64,000 nucleotides of DNA from Nocardia concava NBRC 100430 (GCF_000308815.1 NZ_BAFX01000074.1:221131-285130); one strand, 5' to 3'; counted from the first letter of the stretch, positions 16,327-26,398 are shown. A program made the numbers and translations. The notes: a model not told the origin generated them from the sequence alone.

Positions 16327-19300
16327 GTGCACATTCACCGGGCCGAACGGGCGGACACGCTTGCCGACGCGCTGGCCGAGCTGCTCAGCGATCCGCTCGG
16401 TGATCCGTTCACCCCGGAAGTGGTCGCGGTTCCCGCCAAGGGAATCGAGCGCTGGCTGACCCAGCGACTGGCGACCGTACTCGGTTGCGGGGGTGCGGCC
16501 GGAAGTGTCACCGGGGTTGACGGCATTTCGGCCAATATCGATTTCGCGGACCCGGCCGCCTTGGTGGCGACGGTGCTCGCGGAGGCGACCGGTGTGGATC
16601 CCGAACAGGATCCGTGGTCGCCGGAGCGCTTGGTGTGGACGCTGCTGCCGGTGCTCGACGAGGTGCTGTCCGAGTCGTGGGCGGCGGTGCTGGCACGGCA
16701 TCTCGGGCACGGGGACGCGGGCGGGTACCGGGTCGGGCGCCGGTACGCCACGGCGGCGCGGATCGCGTCGCTGTTCGACAGTTATGCCGCGCAGCGTCCG
16801 GCGATGATGACCGACTGGGCCGACGGCCGCGATACCGACGGGGCCGGGAATGCGCTGCCGCCGGATCTGCTGTGGCAGCCGCTGCTGTGGCGGCGGCTGC
16901 GCGGGGTGGTGGGGGTGCCGAGTCCGGCCGAGCGGCTGGGCGCGGCGTGTGCGCGGCTGCGGGCGGAGCCGTCGATCGTGTCGCTGCCGGAACGGATTTC
17001 GCTGTTCGGGGTGACACGGCTGACCACCGATCAGCTGGAGGTGCTCTCGGCACTGTCGTCGGGGCGGCAGGTGCACCTGTGGCTGGTGCATCCCAGTCCG
17101 GCGCTGTGGACCAAGCTGGCCGATGCCGAGGTGATCCCGAATTCCGGTGTGCGGGTGCGGCATCCGCTGCTGGCGGCGCTGGGGCGGGATGTGCGGGAGC
17201 TGCAGCAGCGGCTGTCGGGCTACGACCACATCGATACCTATCATCCGCGGCCGGAGGCGGTGGGGCCGCGGACACTGCTGTCGGAGCTGCAGGCGGCGGT
17301 GCGGCAGGACCGGTGGTCGCTCATGCCGGAGCCGAGCCTGGCCGACGGGACGATCGCGGTGCACTCGTGTCATGGGCCGTCGCGGCAGGTCGAGGTGCTG
17401 CGGGATGCCTTGCTCGGAATCTTCAGCGCCGACCCGACGCTGGAGCCGCGCGACGTCATCGTCATGTGCCCGGATGTCGAGAGCTACGCGCCGCTGGTGC
17501 GGGCGGCGTTCGGGCAGTGGTCCCTGGACGGGGCCGAGCCGGGGCATCCGGCGCACGGGTTGCGGGTGCGGCTGGCCGACCGGGCGCAGCGGGCGGTGAA
17601 TCCGCTGCTGGATGTGGTCGGGACACTGCTGGAGTTGGCCGACGGCCGCGTCACTGTGACGGAGGCGCTGGATCTGTGTGCGGCGGAACCGGTTCGGCTG
17701 CGCTGCGGATTCGACGACGACGATATCGAGCGGCTGCGGGAATGGGCCACCGAGACCGGCGCGCGGTGGGGGATCGGGCAGCGGCAGCGGCAGGCGTTCG
17801 GGCTGGGGGACTTCGCGCAGAACACCTTGAACGCGGCGGTGGATCGCATTCTGCTGGGGGTGGCGGCGGGCGAATCCAGCGAGGACTGGCTGGATCTGGT
17901 GCTGCCGCTCGATGACGTGGACAGCAATGACATCGATCTGTCGGGGCGGTTCGCGGAATTCGTGGACCGGCTGGCGGTGTGCCTGCGGGATCTGCGCGGG
18001 TCCACGCTGGAGGAACCGGCCGGGTCGGCGCGGCCGGCGGCGGAGTGGGCGGCGGTGCTCGGGCGGGCGCTGGATCTGCTGACCGAGGTGCCGGTGACGC
18101 AGGGGTGGATGGCGGTGCAGGCACGCCGGGAGCTGGCCACGGCGCTGGAGCCCGCAGGGCGGATTCCGTTGCGGCTCAGTGATATCGGGGCCTTGTTGAC
18201 GGCGCGGCTGGCTGGGCGGCCGTCGCGGGCCAACTTCCGGACCGGGGAGCTGACGGTGTGCACCATGGTGCCGATGCGGTCGGTACCGCATCGGGTGGTG
18301 GTGCTGCTCGGACTCGATGACGAAGTGTTCCCGCGTACGGGTGGTGTGGACGGTGACGATGCGCTGGCGCGGCATCGGCTGCCCGGGGATCGGGATCCGC
18401 GCAGTGAGGATCGGCAGTTGCTGCTGGACGCGATCATGGCGGCCGGGGAGCGACTGGTGTTGCTGCACACCGGATCCGATCCGGTGTCGGGTGCGCATCG
18501 GCCGCCCGCGATCCCGCTGGCCGAACTGCTCGACACCGTGCGCGCGCACGTCGGGGCGGCCGCCATGGATCGGGTGGTGACGCGACACCCGTTGCAGCCC
18601 TTCGATCGTCGCAATTTCCGGGTCGAGGAGCCGTTCAGTTTCGACACCGTCGCGCTGGCGGGTGCGCAGGCCGCGGGGCGTGCGCCGACGCCGCGGCCGC
18701 TGTTCCTGCCGACACCGCTGCCGGAGGTCGAACGCGGTGATGTGGAGCTCGCGGATCTGGTGTCCTTCGCCGAGCATCCGGTGCGGGCATTCCTGTGGCA
18801 GCGCTTGGGGATTCGCGTGCCCGAGGAAGAGGAGGAGATCGCCGATCGCCTCCCCATTGAGCTCGACGGGCTCACCAAATGGAATATGGGCGAGCGCATG
18901 CTGAGCGCGCGGCTCACCGGCGTCGACCCGAATGTGTTGCGGGCCGCGGAATGGCGGCGCGGCACGCTGCCGCCGTTCAGCCTGGGCGCGGCCGTGCTCG
19001 ACGAGGTGGAGGGGACCGTCGACCAGCTGGTCCGCGTCGCCCGGCCGCTGCACGAAATCCCTTCCCGCACCATCGATATCGCCGTCGACCTGGGTGAGGG
19101 CCGCCGCCTCACCGGCACCGTCCCCGACGTCCACGACGACGCCCTGCTGCGCACCACCTACTCGCGCCTCGCGCCCAAACATCGCATGGCCGCCTGGATC
19201 CGGCTGCTCGCCCTGGCCGCGACCGGCACCCACCAGAGCTGGCGCGCCCTCACCATCGGGCGCGGCAAACACAACCGCCCCGCCTGGCAATCCACCCTCA

Positions 19301-19665
19301 CCGCCCCGCCCGCGGCCCTGTCCCGCGGCATCCTGCGCGAACTGGTCGCCATCCGCGACGAGGGCCTCACCGAACCACTTCCCATCGCCCCCGCCGCCTC
19401 CGCCGTCTACGCCGAACGCCGCCTCGCCGGCGGCACCCCCGACGACGCCCTGCTGGCCGCCGAACAGGAATTCGACGGCCGCTTCGGCGAGAACACCGAC
19501 CGCTACCTCCGCCACATCCTCGGCCCCAATCCCCGCTTCCACCAGCTCACCGAAGCCGCCGCCCCCGCCCTGCCGGGCATCGAATCCGAACCGACCCGTT
19601 TCGGCGAACTGGCGCGCCGCCTGTGGAATCCGTTGCTCACCAACGAGAATCAAGGCCAACCGTGA
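16327..19665 (+). CDS. recC: Exodeoxyribonuclease V gamma chain (RecC)
   Basis: 1112 aa RecC subunit of RecBCD, the double-strand-end resection helicase-nuclease. It opens HIHRAERADTLADALA and PAKGIERWLTQRLA, both typical RecC starts, and carries the inactive helicase-like segments VVVLLGLDDEVFPR and the C-terminal LLALAATGT...WRALTIGRG. The GTG start at 16327 gives usual length. recB follows after 115 bases that hold a palindromic repeat. Order recC-recB-recD is as in mycobacteria. Confidence 0.92.
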   Translation: MHIHRAERADTLADALAELLSDPLGDPFTPEVVAVPAKGIERWLTQRLATVLGCGGAAGSVTGVDGISANIDFADPAALVATVLAEATGVDPEQDPWSPERLVWTLLPVLDEVLSESWAAVLARHLGHGDAGGYRVGRRYATAARIASLFDSYAAQRPAMMTDWADGRDTDGAGNALPPDLLWQPLLWRRLRGVVGVPSPAERLGAACARLRAEPSIVSLPERISLFGVTRLTTDQLEVLSALSSGRQVHLWLVHPSPALWTKLADAEVIPNSGVRVRHPLLAALGRDVRELQQRLSGYDHIDTYHPRPEAVGPRTLLSELQAAVRQDRWSLMPEPSLADGTIAVHSCHGPSRQVEVLRDALLGIFSADPTLEPRDVIVMCPDVESYAPLVRAAFGQWSLDGAEPGHPAHGLRVRLADRAQRAVNPLLDVVGTLLELADGRVTVTEALDLCAAEPVRLRCGFDDDDIERLREWATETGARWGIGQRQRQAFGLGDFAQNTLNAAVDRILLGVAAGESSEDWLDLVLPLDDVDSNDIDLSGRFAEFVDRLAVCLRDLRGSTLEEPAGSARPAAEWAAVLGRALDLLTEVPVTQGWMAVQARRELATALEPAGRIPLRLSDIGALLTARLAGRPSRANFRTGELTVCTMVPMRSVPHRVVVLLGLDDEVFPRTGGVDGDDALARHRLPGDRDPRSEDRQLLLDAIMAAGERLVLLHTGSDPVSGAHRPPAIPLAELLDTVRAHVGAAAMDRVVTRHPLQPFDRRNFRVEEPFSFDTVALAGAQAAGRAPTPRPLFLPTPLPEVERGDVELADLVSFAEHPVRAFLWQRLGIRVPEEEEEIADRLPIELDGLTKWNMGERMLSARLTGVDPNVLRAAEWRRGTLPPFSLGAAVLDEVEGTVDQLVRVARPLHEIPSRTIDIAVDLGEGRRLTGTVPDVHDDALLRTTYSRLAPKHRMAAWIRLLALAATGTHQSWRALTIGRGKHNRPAWQSTLTAPPAALSRGILRELVAIRDEGLTEPLPIAPAASAVYAERRLAGGTPDDALLAAEQEFDGRFGENTDRYLRHILGPNPRFHQLTEAAAPALPGIESEPTRFGELARRLWNPLLTNENQGQP

Positions 19666-19704
19666 CCGCCCCGAGGAGGAACCCCCTGTCCGGCACCCCG
19701 TCCC

Positions 19705-19766
19705 GTCATTCCGGCCTGTCGACGGCCGGAATCCGCCCGCGTGGATTCCGGCCGCGCCGGGACGAC
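19705..19766. repeat. Palindromic repeat element, family B copy 1 (recC-recB junction)
   Basis: Nested inverted repeat: outer arms CGTCATTCCGGC (19705-19716) and GCCGGGACGAC (19756-19766), inner perfect arms GGCCGGAATCC (19725-19735) and GGATTCCGGCC (19743-19753). The layout and sequence match the larger element at 52330-52405. It lies between recC and recB and ends 14 bases before the recB start, so it could weaken or process the recCB transcript. Confidence 0.75.
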
Positions 19767-19780
19767 CAGGGGAGCCCCGC

Positions 19781-22700
19781 GTGACCGACGACCTGTTCTC
19801 CCTCACCGACCCGGACCTGGCCCCGCGCCCGGCCACCCGCGGCCGCCGACGCACCGACGGCTCGGCGGGCGAGGCTCGACGCCATCGCGAGGCCGCCCCG
19901 ACCCAGCCCGAAGTGCCCGACCTGTTCGCGCTCTCGTCCGAGTCCGAGCCGCGGCCGGGGCCTGCCGCCGCCGATGACACGTCGACGGGCCAGACGTTGT
20001 GGGATGCGCCTCGCGCGGCCGGAGATTCGGCCGACCAGGCGGAAACCACTGCGCCGGAGCCGGATCCGGCGGCCACTGACCCCGACCCGGCTCCGGCGGA
20101 CGGGATTTTCGCGGCCGGGCACGATGCCCACGCCCCGGCCGCCACGGCCGTCGGCGACGGGCTCTGGGACGCGGAGCCGAGTGGCCTCATGCCGGGCGCG
20201 GCTGCTGTGCCGGACGGTGCACCGGGTGGTCGATCCAGTGCGACCAGCGGCGGATCTGATGTGGCGCCGGGGAATTCGGAGTCGCGGTTCGAGTTGACCG
20301 GGGTATTGCCGCAGGGGACGACCGTGCTCGAGGCGAGTGCGGGGACGGGGAAGACGTACGCCATTGTGGGGTTGGCGGTGCGGTTCGTGGCCGAGATGGG
20401 GGTGGATGTCTCGGAGTTGCTGCTGGTGACGTTCAGCCGGGCGGCCACGCAGGAGTTGCGGGAGCGGACTCGGGATCGGTTCGTCGGGGTGGCGACGGCG
20501 TTGGCGGATCCGGAGCGGGCGCTGGCTTCGGGGGATGAGCTGATTCGGCATCTGGCGCAAGGGAATCCGGGGGAGATCGCGGCGCGGCGGGAGCGGTTGC
20601 TGGCGGCGCTGTCGGATTTCGATGCGGGGACGATCGCGACGACGCACAGCTTTTGTCAGCGGATGCTCGATGAGCTGGGGCTGGCGGGGGAGCAGGATCC
20701 GGGGGTGCGGCTGGTCGAGGGGATCGAGGATGTCGTCTCTACGGTGGCCGATGATCTGTATCTGAGCCGGTATGCGCGCGGGGGTGCGCCGTTCGGGCCC
20801 GCGGATGCGCAGCGGCTGGCCGCGGCGGCGGTGGGGGATCCGCATGCCAAGCTGCTGCCGGAGCCGGAGGGCGAGGACGATCCGGCGGCGGAGCGGGTCG
20901 GGTTCGCGGAGGCCGTGCGGGTGGAAACGGCTCGGCGGAAACGGCTTTCGGGATTGCGGGACTTCGACGATCTGCTGGTGCTGTTGCACGAGGTGCTGGC
21001 CGATCCGGAACACGGGCCGCGGGCGTGCCAGCGGATTCGGGACCGTTACAAGGTCGCGCTGGTGGACGAGTTCCAGGACACCGATCCGTTGCAGTGGGAT
21101 ATCTTGCGGCGCGCCTTCCACGGGCATTCGACGCTGGTGCTGGTCGGGGATCCGAAGCAGGCGATCTACGCCTTCCGGGGTGCGGAGGTGCTGAGCTATC
21201 TGGATGCGGTGGCGCATGCCGACAGCAAGCGGGAGCTCACCACCAACCGGCGCAGCGACGCCGGGCTGCTGACCGCGCTCGAGCATCTGCAGGGCGGGGC
21301 GGCATTGGGGCACAAGGAGATCACCGTGCATCGGGTGGCGGCGACGCGGCCCTTCTCGCGGTTGTCCGGGGCGCCTGAGCGGGTGACGCCGATGCGGTTG
21401 CGGTGCCTGCCGCGTAGTGGCGCGGGGCCGCTCAACAAGTCCGGGTATCCGACCGTCGGGCGGCAGCGGGAGCGGGTCGCCATCGATGTGGCGGCCGATA
21501 TCGTCGGCCTGCTGGAATCCGGGACGCGCATCAATGCGGGCACGGCCGACGAAAGGCCGATCGGGCCCGGGGATATCGCGGTGCTGGTGCGCAATCGCAA
21601 TCAGCTGGAGATGGTGCGCAAGGAGCTGGAAGCCGCCGGTGTCGCGTCCGTGCTGGCCGGTGGCGCAAGCGTTTTCGGGACACCCGCCGCCACCGAATGG
21701 CTGTGGGTGCTGCACGCCTTGGAGCAGCCGCACCGTGGGGATCGGGTGCGATTGGCGGCCGGGACGGCCCTGCTGGGATTGAGCGCGGAGGAGATCGACG
21801 CCGGGGGAGCCGATCTGGTCGGCCGCCTCAGCGCCGAACTGCGTGATTCGGCGCGGCTGTTCGCGCGCGCGGGTTTCGCGGCGGTCTCCGAAAAGCTGGC
21901 CGCCGAAACGAAACTGGCTCCGCGGCTGCTCGCCCTCGAAGGCGGGGAACGTCAGCTCACCGATCTGCGGCAGATCGCACAGTTGCTCGACGATGCCGCG
22001 CTGCGTGAGGGACTCGGCTTGTCCGCGCTGACGCGCTGGCTGGCCGACCGCGTGCGTGACCCCGCTTCCGGCAGCGTGGCCGACCGCAGCCGCCGTCTGG
22101 ATCGTGATGCGGCGGCCGTGCAGATCGCCACCGTGCATGCCAGCAAGGGGCTCGAATTCCCGGTCGTGTACCTGCCTTTCGCGTGGGACGCGGCCAAGCT
22201 GCGCAATCCGCCGACCCTGCTGTTCCATGACGAGCAGGGGCGTCGCGTGCTGGACGTCGGCGGGCCCGACGCGCCCGGCTACAGCTCGCGCCGACTGCGC
22301 GCGGAGGCCGAGGAGCAGGCCGAGGAACTGCGGCTGCTGTACGTGGCGTTGACCCGTGCGGGTGCGCAGGTGATCGCCTGGTGGGCGCCGTCCTACGACA
22401 CCCAGACCGCGCCACTGCACCGCATGCTGCTGGGCCGGGAACCTGGCAGCCCGGCCATTGCCGACAAGGTGCCGGTGCCCGCGGATTCGGTAGTGCTGGA
22501 ACGGATTCGGGAGTGGGCGACGACCGCCGAGCCCGGCGTGATCGCCATCGAACCGGTGCGTGAGTTCACCCGTGCCCGCCTGCCGCACGACGACACCGCC
22601 ACCGCCGCGGTGCCTTTGGCGGCCGCGCACTTCGACCGGACGCTCGATCATGCGTGGCGGCGCACCTCCTACTCGGCGCTGACCGCGGGCGCGCACGACG

Positions 22701-23596
22701 CGCTGCCCGCCGCCGATCTGCCCGAGGGCGGCGGTGTCTCCGATGAACCGGCCACGCCCTCGGTGCTGGCCGATGAGCTCGACGTGTTCGCGGGAGCCAT
22801 GCCCTCGCTGATGAATTCGCTGCCCTACGGTGCGGAGTTCGGCACCCTCGTGCACGAGGTCCTCGAATACGTCGATACCGACGCGCCCGATCTGGCGGCC
22901 GAGATCCGGACCCGCTGCCTGCACGCGGTCGGCGAGCAGATGTTCGACGCGGATCCCGACGTGCTGTCGGGCGCGCTGCTGGCCGTCATGCACACGCCCA
23001 TCGGGGACGGGACGCTCGCGGACTTCGCGACCCGGGATCGGTTGAGCGAGCTCGATTTCGAACTGCCGCTCTCCGGCGGTGATACCCCGACTGGTGCGCG
23101 AGTCACCGTCCCGCGCATTGCCGATCTGTGGCGTCGCCATGTGCCCGCCGGGGATATCTTCGAGCCGTACGCCGATCAGCTGGCGCACCTGGACGACACA
23201 CCGCTGCGCGGATTCCTCACCGGCAGTATCGATGCCGTGCTGCGCACCACCGGGCCGCGGTTCCTGGTCGTCGACTACAAGACCAACCGGCTCGGGACCG
23301 GCGATCTCACCGTCGCGCACTACACGCGCGAGCGGATGGGCGCGGAGATGATGCGCTCGCATTATCCGTTGCAGGCGATCCTGTATTCGGTTGCGCTGCA
23401 CCGGTATCTGCGTTGGCGGCTGCCGGGCTACGACCCGGCGCAGCATCTGGGCGGGATCCGGTACCTGTTCGTGCGCGGCATGGTCGGGCCCGAAACCCCC
23501 GACGGCTGTGGCGTTTTCAACTGGATGCCGCCGGTTGCGCTGATCGTCGAACTGTCCGCCCTGCTCGCCGGTGATACAGAGGTGGTGGGACGATGA
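19781..23596 (+). CDS. recB: Exodeoxyribonuclease V beta chain (RecB) with long N-terminal extension
   Basis: About 1271 aa, 3'-5' helicase and nuclease subunit of RecBCD. The conserved part starts near residue 169: Walker A EASAGTGKTYA with Lys191, VDEFQDTDPLQW, VGDPKQAIYAFRGAE, ATVHASKGLEFPVV, LLYVALTRA, and the C-terminal nuclease with FGTLVHEVLE and DYKTNRLG. The GTG at 19781 has GGGGAG upstream. It adds a roughly 165-residue acidic, disordered extension with repeats of the type DLFSL, DLFAL, TLWDA, GIFAA, GLWDA. A downstream ATG at 20189 would remove most of it. Confidence 0.88.
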   Translation: MTDDLFSLTDPDLAPRPATRGRRRTDGSAGEARRHREAAPTQPEVPDLFALSSESEPRPGPAAADDTSTGQTLWDAPRAAGDSADQAETTAPEPDPAATDPDPAPADGIFAAGHDAHAPAATAVGDGLWDAEPSGLMPGAAAVPDGAPGGRSSATSGGSDVAPGNSESRFELTGVLPQGTTVLEASAGTGKTYAIVGLAVRFVAEMGVDVSELLLVTFSRAATQELRERTRDRFVGVATALADPERALASGDELIRHLAQGNPGEIAARRERLLAALSDFDAGTIATTHSFCQRMLDELGLAGEQDPGVRLVEGIEDVVSTVADDLYLSRYARGGAPFGPADAQRLAAAAVGDPHAKLLPEPEGEDDPAAERVGFAEAVRVETARRKRLSGLRDFDDLLVLLHEVLADPEHGPRACQRIRDRYKVALVDEFQDTDPLQWDILRRAFHGHSTLVLVGDPKQAIYAFRGAEVLSYLDAVAHADSKRELTTNRRSDAGLLTALEHLQGGAALGHKEITVHRVAATRPFSRLSGAPERVTPMRLRCLPRSGAGPLNKSGYPTVGRQRERVAIDVAADIVGLLESGTRINAGTADERPIGPGDIAVLVRNRNQLEMVRKELEAAGVASVLAGGASVFGTPAATEWLWVLHALEQPHRGDRVRLAAGTALLGLSAEEIDAGGADLVGRLSAELRDSARLFARAGFAAVSEKLAAETKLAPRLLALEGGERQLTDLRQIAQLLDDAALREGLGLSALTRWLADRVRDPASGSVADRSRRLDRDAAAVQIATVHASKGLEFPVVYLPFAWDAAKLRNPPTLLFHDEQGRRVLDVGGPDAPGYSSRRLRAEAEEQAEELRLLYVALTRAGAQVIAWWAPSYDTQTAPLHRMLLGREPGSPAIADKVPVPADSVVLERIREWATTAEPGVIAIEPVREFTRARLPHDDTATAAVPLAAAHFDRTLDHAWRRTSYSALTAGAHDALPAADLPEGGGVSDEPATPSVLADELDVFAGAMPSLMNSLPYGAEFGTLVHEVLEYVDTDAPDLAAEIRTRCLHAVGEQMFDADPDVLSGALLAVMHTPIGDGTLADFATRDRLSELDFELPLSGGDTPTGARVTVPRIADLWRRHVPAGDIFEPYADQLAHLDDTPLRGFLTGSIDAVLRTTGPRFLVVDYKTNRLGTGDLTVAHYTRERMGAEMMRSHYPLQAILYSVALHRYLRWRLPGYDPAQHLGGIRYLFVRGMVGPETPDGCGVFNWMPPVALIVELSALLAGDTEVVGR

Positions 23597-25482
23597 CCTC
23601 GATTCAGCTCGCGCAGCGCGGAACCGGGCTGCTGCAGGTGTTCAACAACGCCGGTGTGCTGTCGGCGGCCGATGTGCATGTGGCGCTGCGGCTCTCGCGA
23701 CTCGGCGGGGAGCGGTCGGAGGCGGCCGTGTTCGCGACCGCGCTGGCGGTGCGCGCCGTACGATCCGGGTCGGTGTGCCTGGAAGTGCGGCGCATGCACG
23801 AGATCGGCGTGGACGCCGAGGGCACCGAGGAATCGGCCATCGACCCGGCGACGCTGCCGTGGCCGGACGTCGAATCCGTCATCGCCGCACTGCGGGTCAG
23901 CCCGCTGGTCACCGGCAGCCCCGCCGGGCCGCTGCGACCGCTGCGACTCATCGACCCGCCCGGCTCCGACGCCGGGCCGCTGCTCTACCTCGACCGGTAC
24001 TACCGGCAGGAGGAGACCATCCGCCGGGTCCTCACCGAGCGGGCCGCATCGCATCCGATGGTGGACGCGGAACTGGTTCGGCGCGAACTGGATCGGCTCT
24101 TCCCGGACCAGACCGGACCCGGCGAACCGCCTGACCGGCAGCGGCTGGCGGCCGCGCTGGCCGCCACCCAGTGGACGACCGTGGTCGCCGGTGGCCCCGG
24201 CACCGGCAAGACCCACACCATCGCCCGTGTGCTGGCGCTGCTGGTCGCGCATCAGCAGGCCGTGCCCGGCGCGCCCGCGCTGCGCATCGCCCTCGCCGCG
24301 CCCACCGGCAAGGCCGCGGCGCGCATGCAGGAGTCGGTGCGCGAACAGGCCGGTGACATCGGCCTGCCCGAGCTCACCGCCGCCACCCTGCACCGCCTGC
24401 TCGGCTGGCAGCGCGGCGGGGCTGGGCGTTTCAAGCACAACGAATTCAACCGCCTGCCCTACGACGTCATCGTGGTCGACGAAACCTCCATGGTGTCGCT
24501 GACCATGATGAGCCGCCTGCTGCCCGCCGTCCGCCCCGACGCCCGCCTCGTCCTGGTCGGCGACCCCGACCAGCTCGCCTCCGTCGACGCGGGCGCCGTC
24601 CTCGCCGACCTGGTGGCGGGACCGGTTCCCGGACAAGCGAATCCGGCCCTGGACGCCGTGCTGGGCGGCGAGCTGCGCGACACCGCCGCCCACCCGGATG
24701 CCCTGTCGAGCCGCGAACGAGAACGCCTCCGCGGCGGCATCGTCCGCCTCACCCGCGGCCGCCGCTTCGGCGGCCGCATCGCCGAACTGGCCGTCGCCAT
24801 CCGCGCCGGCGACGCCGATACGGCCTTGTCGCTGCTGGCCGACGGCGGCCACGAACTGTCCCTGTACGCCCCCGACGACATCACCGAGGTCCGCGCCGAC
24901 GTCCTGCGCGCCTCCCGCGAAGCCACCGACGCCGCCCTCGCAGGCAACGCGACGGCGGCGTTGACCGCCCTCGAATCCCACCGCCTCCTCTGCGCCCACC
25001 GCCAGGGCCCCTACGGCGTCGAACGCTGGGACCGCCTCGCCGCCGGCTGGGTCACCGCGGCAGGCATCACCGCCGATCCCGGTGCAGGCCACTGGTATCC
25101 GGGCCAACCGTTGCTGGTAACCGCCAACGACCACGAGGCCCGCATCTACAACGGCGACACCGGCGTCATAGTCCGCATGCCCGACGGCACCCTCCGCGCC
25201 GCCCTCCAACGAGGCACCGACCCCTACCTAGTCCACCCCACCCAATTCCCCGGCGTAACAACCGTCTACGCCATGACCATCCACCGCAGCCAGGGCAGCC
25301 AATACGACACAGTCTCGGTAATCCTCCCCGGCCCCGAATCCACATTGCTCACCCGTGAGCTCCTCTACACAGCCATCACCCGCGCCCGCCGCCACGTCCG
25401 AATCCTGGGCACCCCCGACTCCATCCACTCCGCCATCTCCCGCCGAGTCCTCCGAGCCAGCGGCCTCCGCAACCCCGACTGA
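23593..25482 (+). CDS. recD: Exodeoxyribonuclease V alpha chain (RecD)
   Basis: 629 aa 5'-3' SF1B helicase subunit of RecBCD. Walker A GGPGTGKTHT with Lys206, the APTGKAAARMQES motif, VVDETSMVSLTMMSRLL (Walker B), LVGDPDQLASVDAG, and the C-terminal HRSQGSQYDTVSV and YTAITRARRHVRIL motifs. The ATG overlaps the recB stop (ATGA), so the two are translationally coupled. Full family length. Confidence 0.93.
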   Translation: MTSIQLAQRGTGLLQVFNNAGVLSAADVHVALRLSRLGGERSEAAVFATALAVRAVRSGSVCLEVRRMHEIGVDAEGTEESAIDPATLPWPDVESVIAALRVSPLVTGSPAGPLRPLRLIDPPGSDAGPLLYLDRYYRQEETIRRVLTERAASHPMVDAELVRRELDRLFPDQTGPGEPPDRQRLAAALAATQWTTVVAGGPGTGKTHTIARVLALLVAHQQAVPGAPALRIALAAPTGKAAARMQESVREQAGDIGLPELTAATLHRLLGWQRGGAGRFKHNEFNRLPYDVIVVDETSMVSLTMMSRLLPAVRPDARLVLVGDPDQLASVDAGAVLADLVAGPVPGQANPALDAVLGGELRDTAAHPDALSSRERERLRGGIVRLTRGRRFGGRIAELAVAIRAGDADTALSLLADGGHELSLYAPDDITEVRADVLRASREATDAALAGNATAALTALESHRLLCAHRQGPYGVERWDRLAAGWVTAAGITADPGAGHWYPGQPLLVTANDHEARIYNGDTGVIVRMPDGTLRAALQRGTDPYLVHPTQFPGVTTVYAMTIHRSQGSQYDTVSVILPGPESTLLTRELLYTAITRARRHVRILGTPDSIHSAISRRVLRASGLRNPD

Positions 25483-25488
25483 GCTCGA

Positions 25489-25545
25489 TGAACATGCATT
25501 CACGCAGGCAAACGTCGAGAAGACACCTCCACCAGTGCATTCTCG
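25489..25545. repeat. Palindromic repeat element, family A copy 1
   Basis: 57-base element in the 93-base gap between recD and the methyltransferase gene. Its right arm CCAGTGCATTCTCG (25532-25545) is identical to that of the copy at 42476-42532, and the centre AACGTCGAGAAGAC matches that copy's reverse complement; the left arm has drifted (ATGCATTCA). Orientation is opposite to the other two copies. Confidence 0.7.
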
Positions 25546-25575
25546 TGCGATAGAAGGCGCGCTTAGGGTGGGTGG

Positions 25576-26376
25576 ATGGAAAGGGATGTGCGGCAACGTC
25601 ATTCTTCGTCGTTCGGTACAGCGGCGGCGGCCTATGCGGAGCACCGACCCGATTACGCACCGGCCGCGGCGCGCTGGGCGCTGGCGTCGGCGCCCGGTCC
25701 ACGCGTGCTCGACCTCGGCGCTGGGACGGGCAAGCTCACCGGCACACTGATTGCGTTGGGCGTCGATGTCATCGCCGTCGAGCCGGATCCCGCAATGCTG
25801 GCCGAATTGCGCCGCGCGTTACCGGCGATTCGCAGTCTTTCGGGCAGCGCCGAGTCGATACCGCTGCCGGACGCGTCGGTCGACGCTGTGCTGGCCGGAA
25901 ATGCCCTGCACTGGTTCAACATGGCCATCGCGGGACCGGAGATTGCGCGGGTTCTCGCACCCGGCGGCGTCCTGGCAGGCTTGTGGAACGTGCTGGACAA
26001 CCGGATCGACTGGGTTTCCGGGCTCGAACGTGTCAGCGGCCGGGCGGCCATCGGACCCCGGGACACACTCAGCAGCTGGCGCACCGCGACAGCTGGGATG
26101 CACCTACCCGGCTCGGGTGCTGTTGCCCGGTTCGGCACGCCAGAACAGGCCGAGTTCACCCACTCACAGCGTCGCACCGCGGACTCCCTCGTTGCGACAA
26201 TTGCCACGCGCGCAGGCATATTGGTCATGCCCGAGCAGGAACGACAGGCCGCGCTCAGCCGCATCCGCGAGTTTCTCGCAACCAGACCAGAAATCTCCAG
26301 TGGCGAATTCTCACTCCCGATGCTGACCGGCGTGCTGCGCACCCGTCGGCTGTCGGGACGCGTTTCCGGCGACTGA
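25576..26376 (+). CDS. Class I SAM-dependent methyltransferase
   Basis: 266 aa cytoplasmic protein of the Methyltransf_11 type. Starts FGTAAAAYAEHRPDYAPAAARW, then motif I VLDLGAGTGKLT (about residues 43-54), the acidic loop AVEPDPAML, SGSAESIPLPDASVDAV (motif II), and ALHWFN followed by LAPGGVLAGLWN. Close in style to UbiE/YcgJ-like small-molecule methyltransferases; substrate unknown. It begins 30 bases after a palindromic repeat. Confidence 0.82.
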   Translation: MERDVRQRHSSSFGTAAAAYAEHRPDYAPAAARWALASAPGPRVLDLGAGTGKLTGTLIALGVDVIAVEPDPAMLAELRRALPAIRSLSGSAESIPLPDASVDAVLAGNALHWFNMAIAGPEIARVLAPGGVLAGLWNVLDNRIDWVSGLERVSGRAAIGPRDTLSSWRTATAGMHLPGSGAVARFGTPEQAEFTHSQRRTADSLVATIATRAGILVMPEQERQAALSRIREFLATRPEISSGEFSLPMLTGVLRTRRLSGRVSGD

Positions 26377-26398
26377 TTCGATCAATCGCTACGAGGCC

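Noticed and set aside
16264..20448. Minus-strand open frame of about 1394 codons opposite recC
   Set aside because: Arginine/proline/histidine-rich translation without domains, opposite a well-supported recC; typical high-GC antisense frame.
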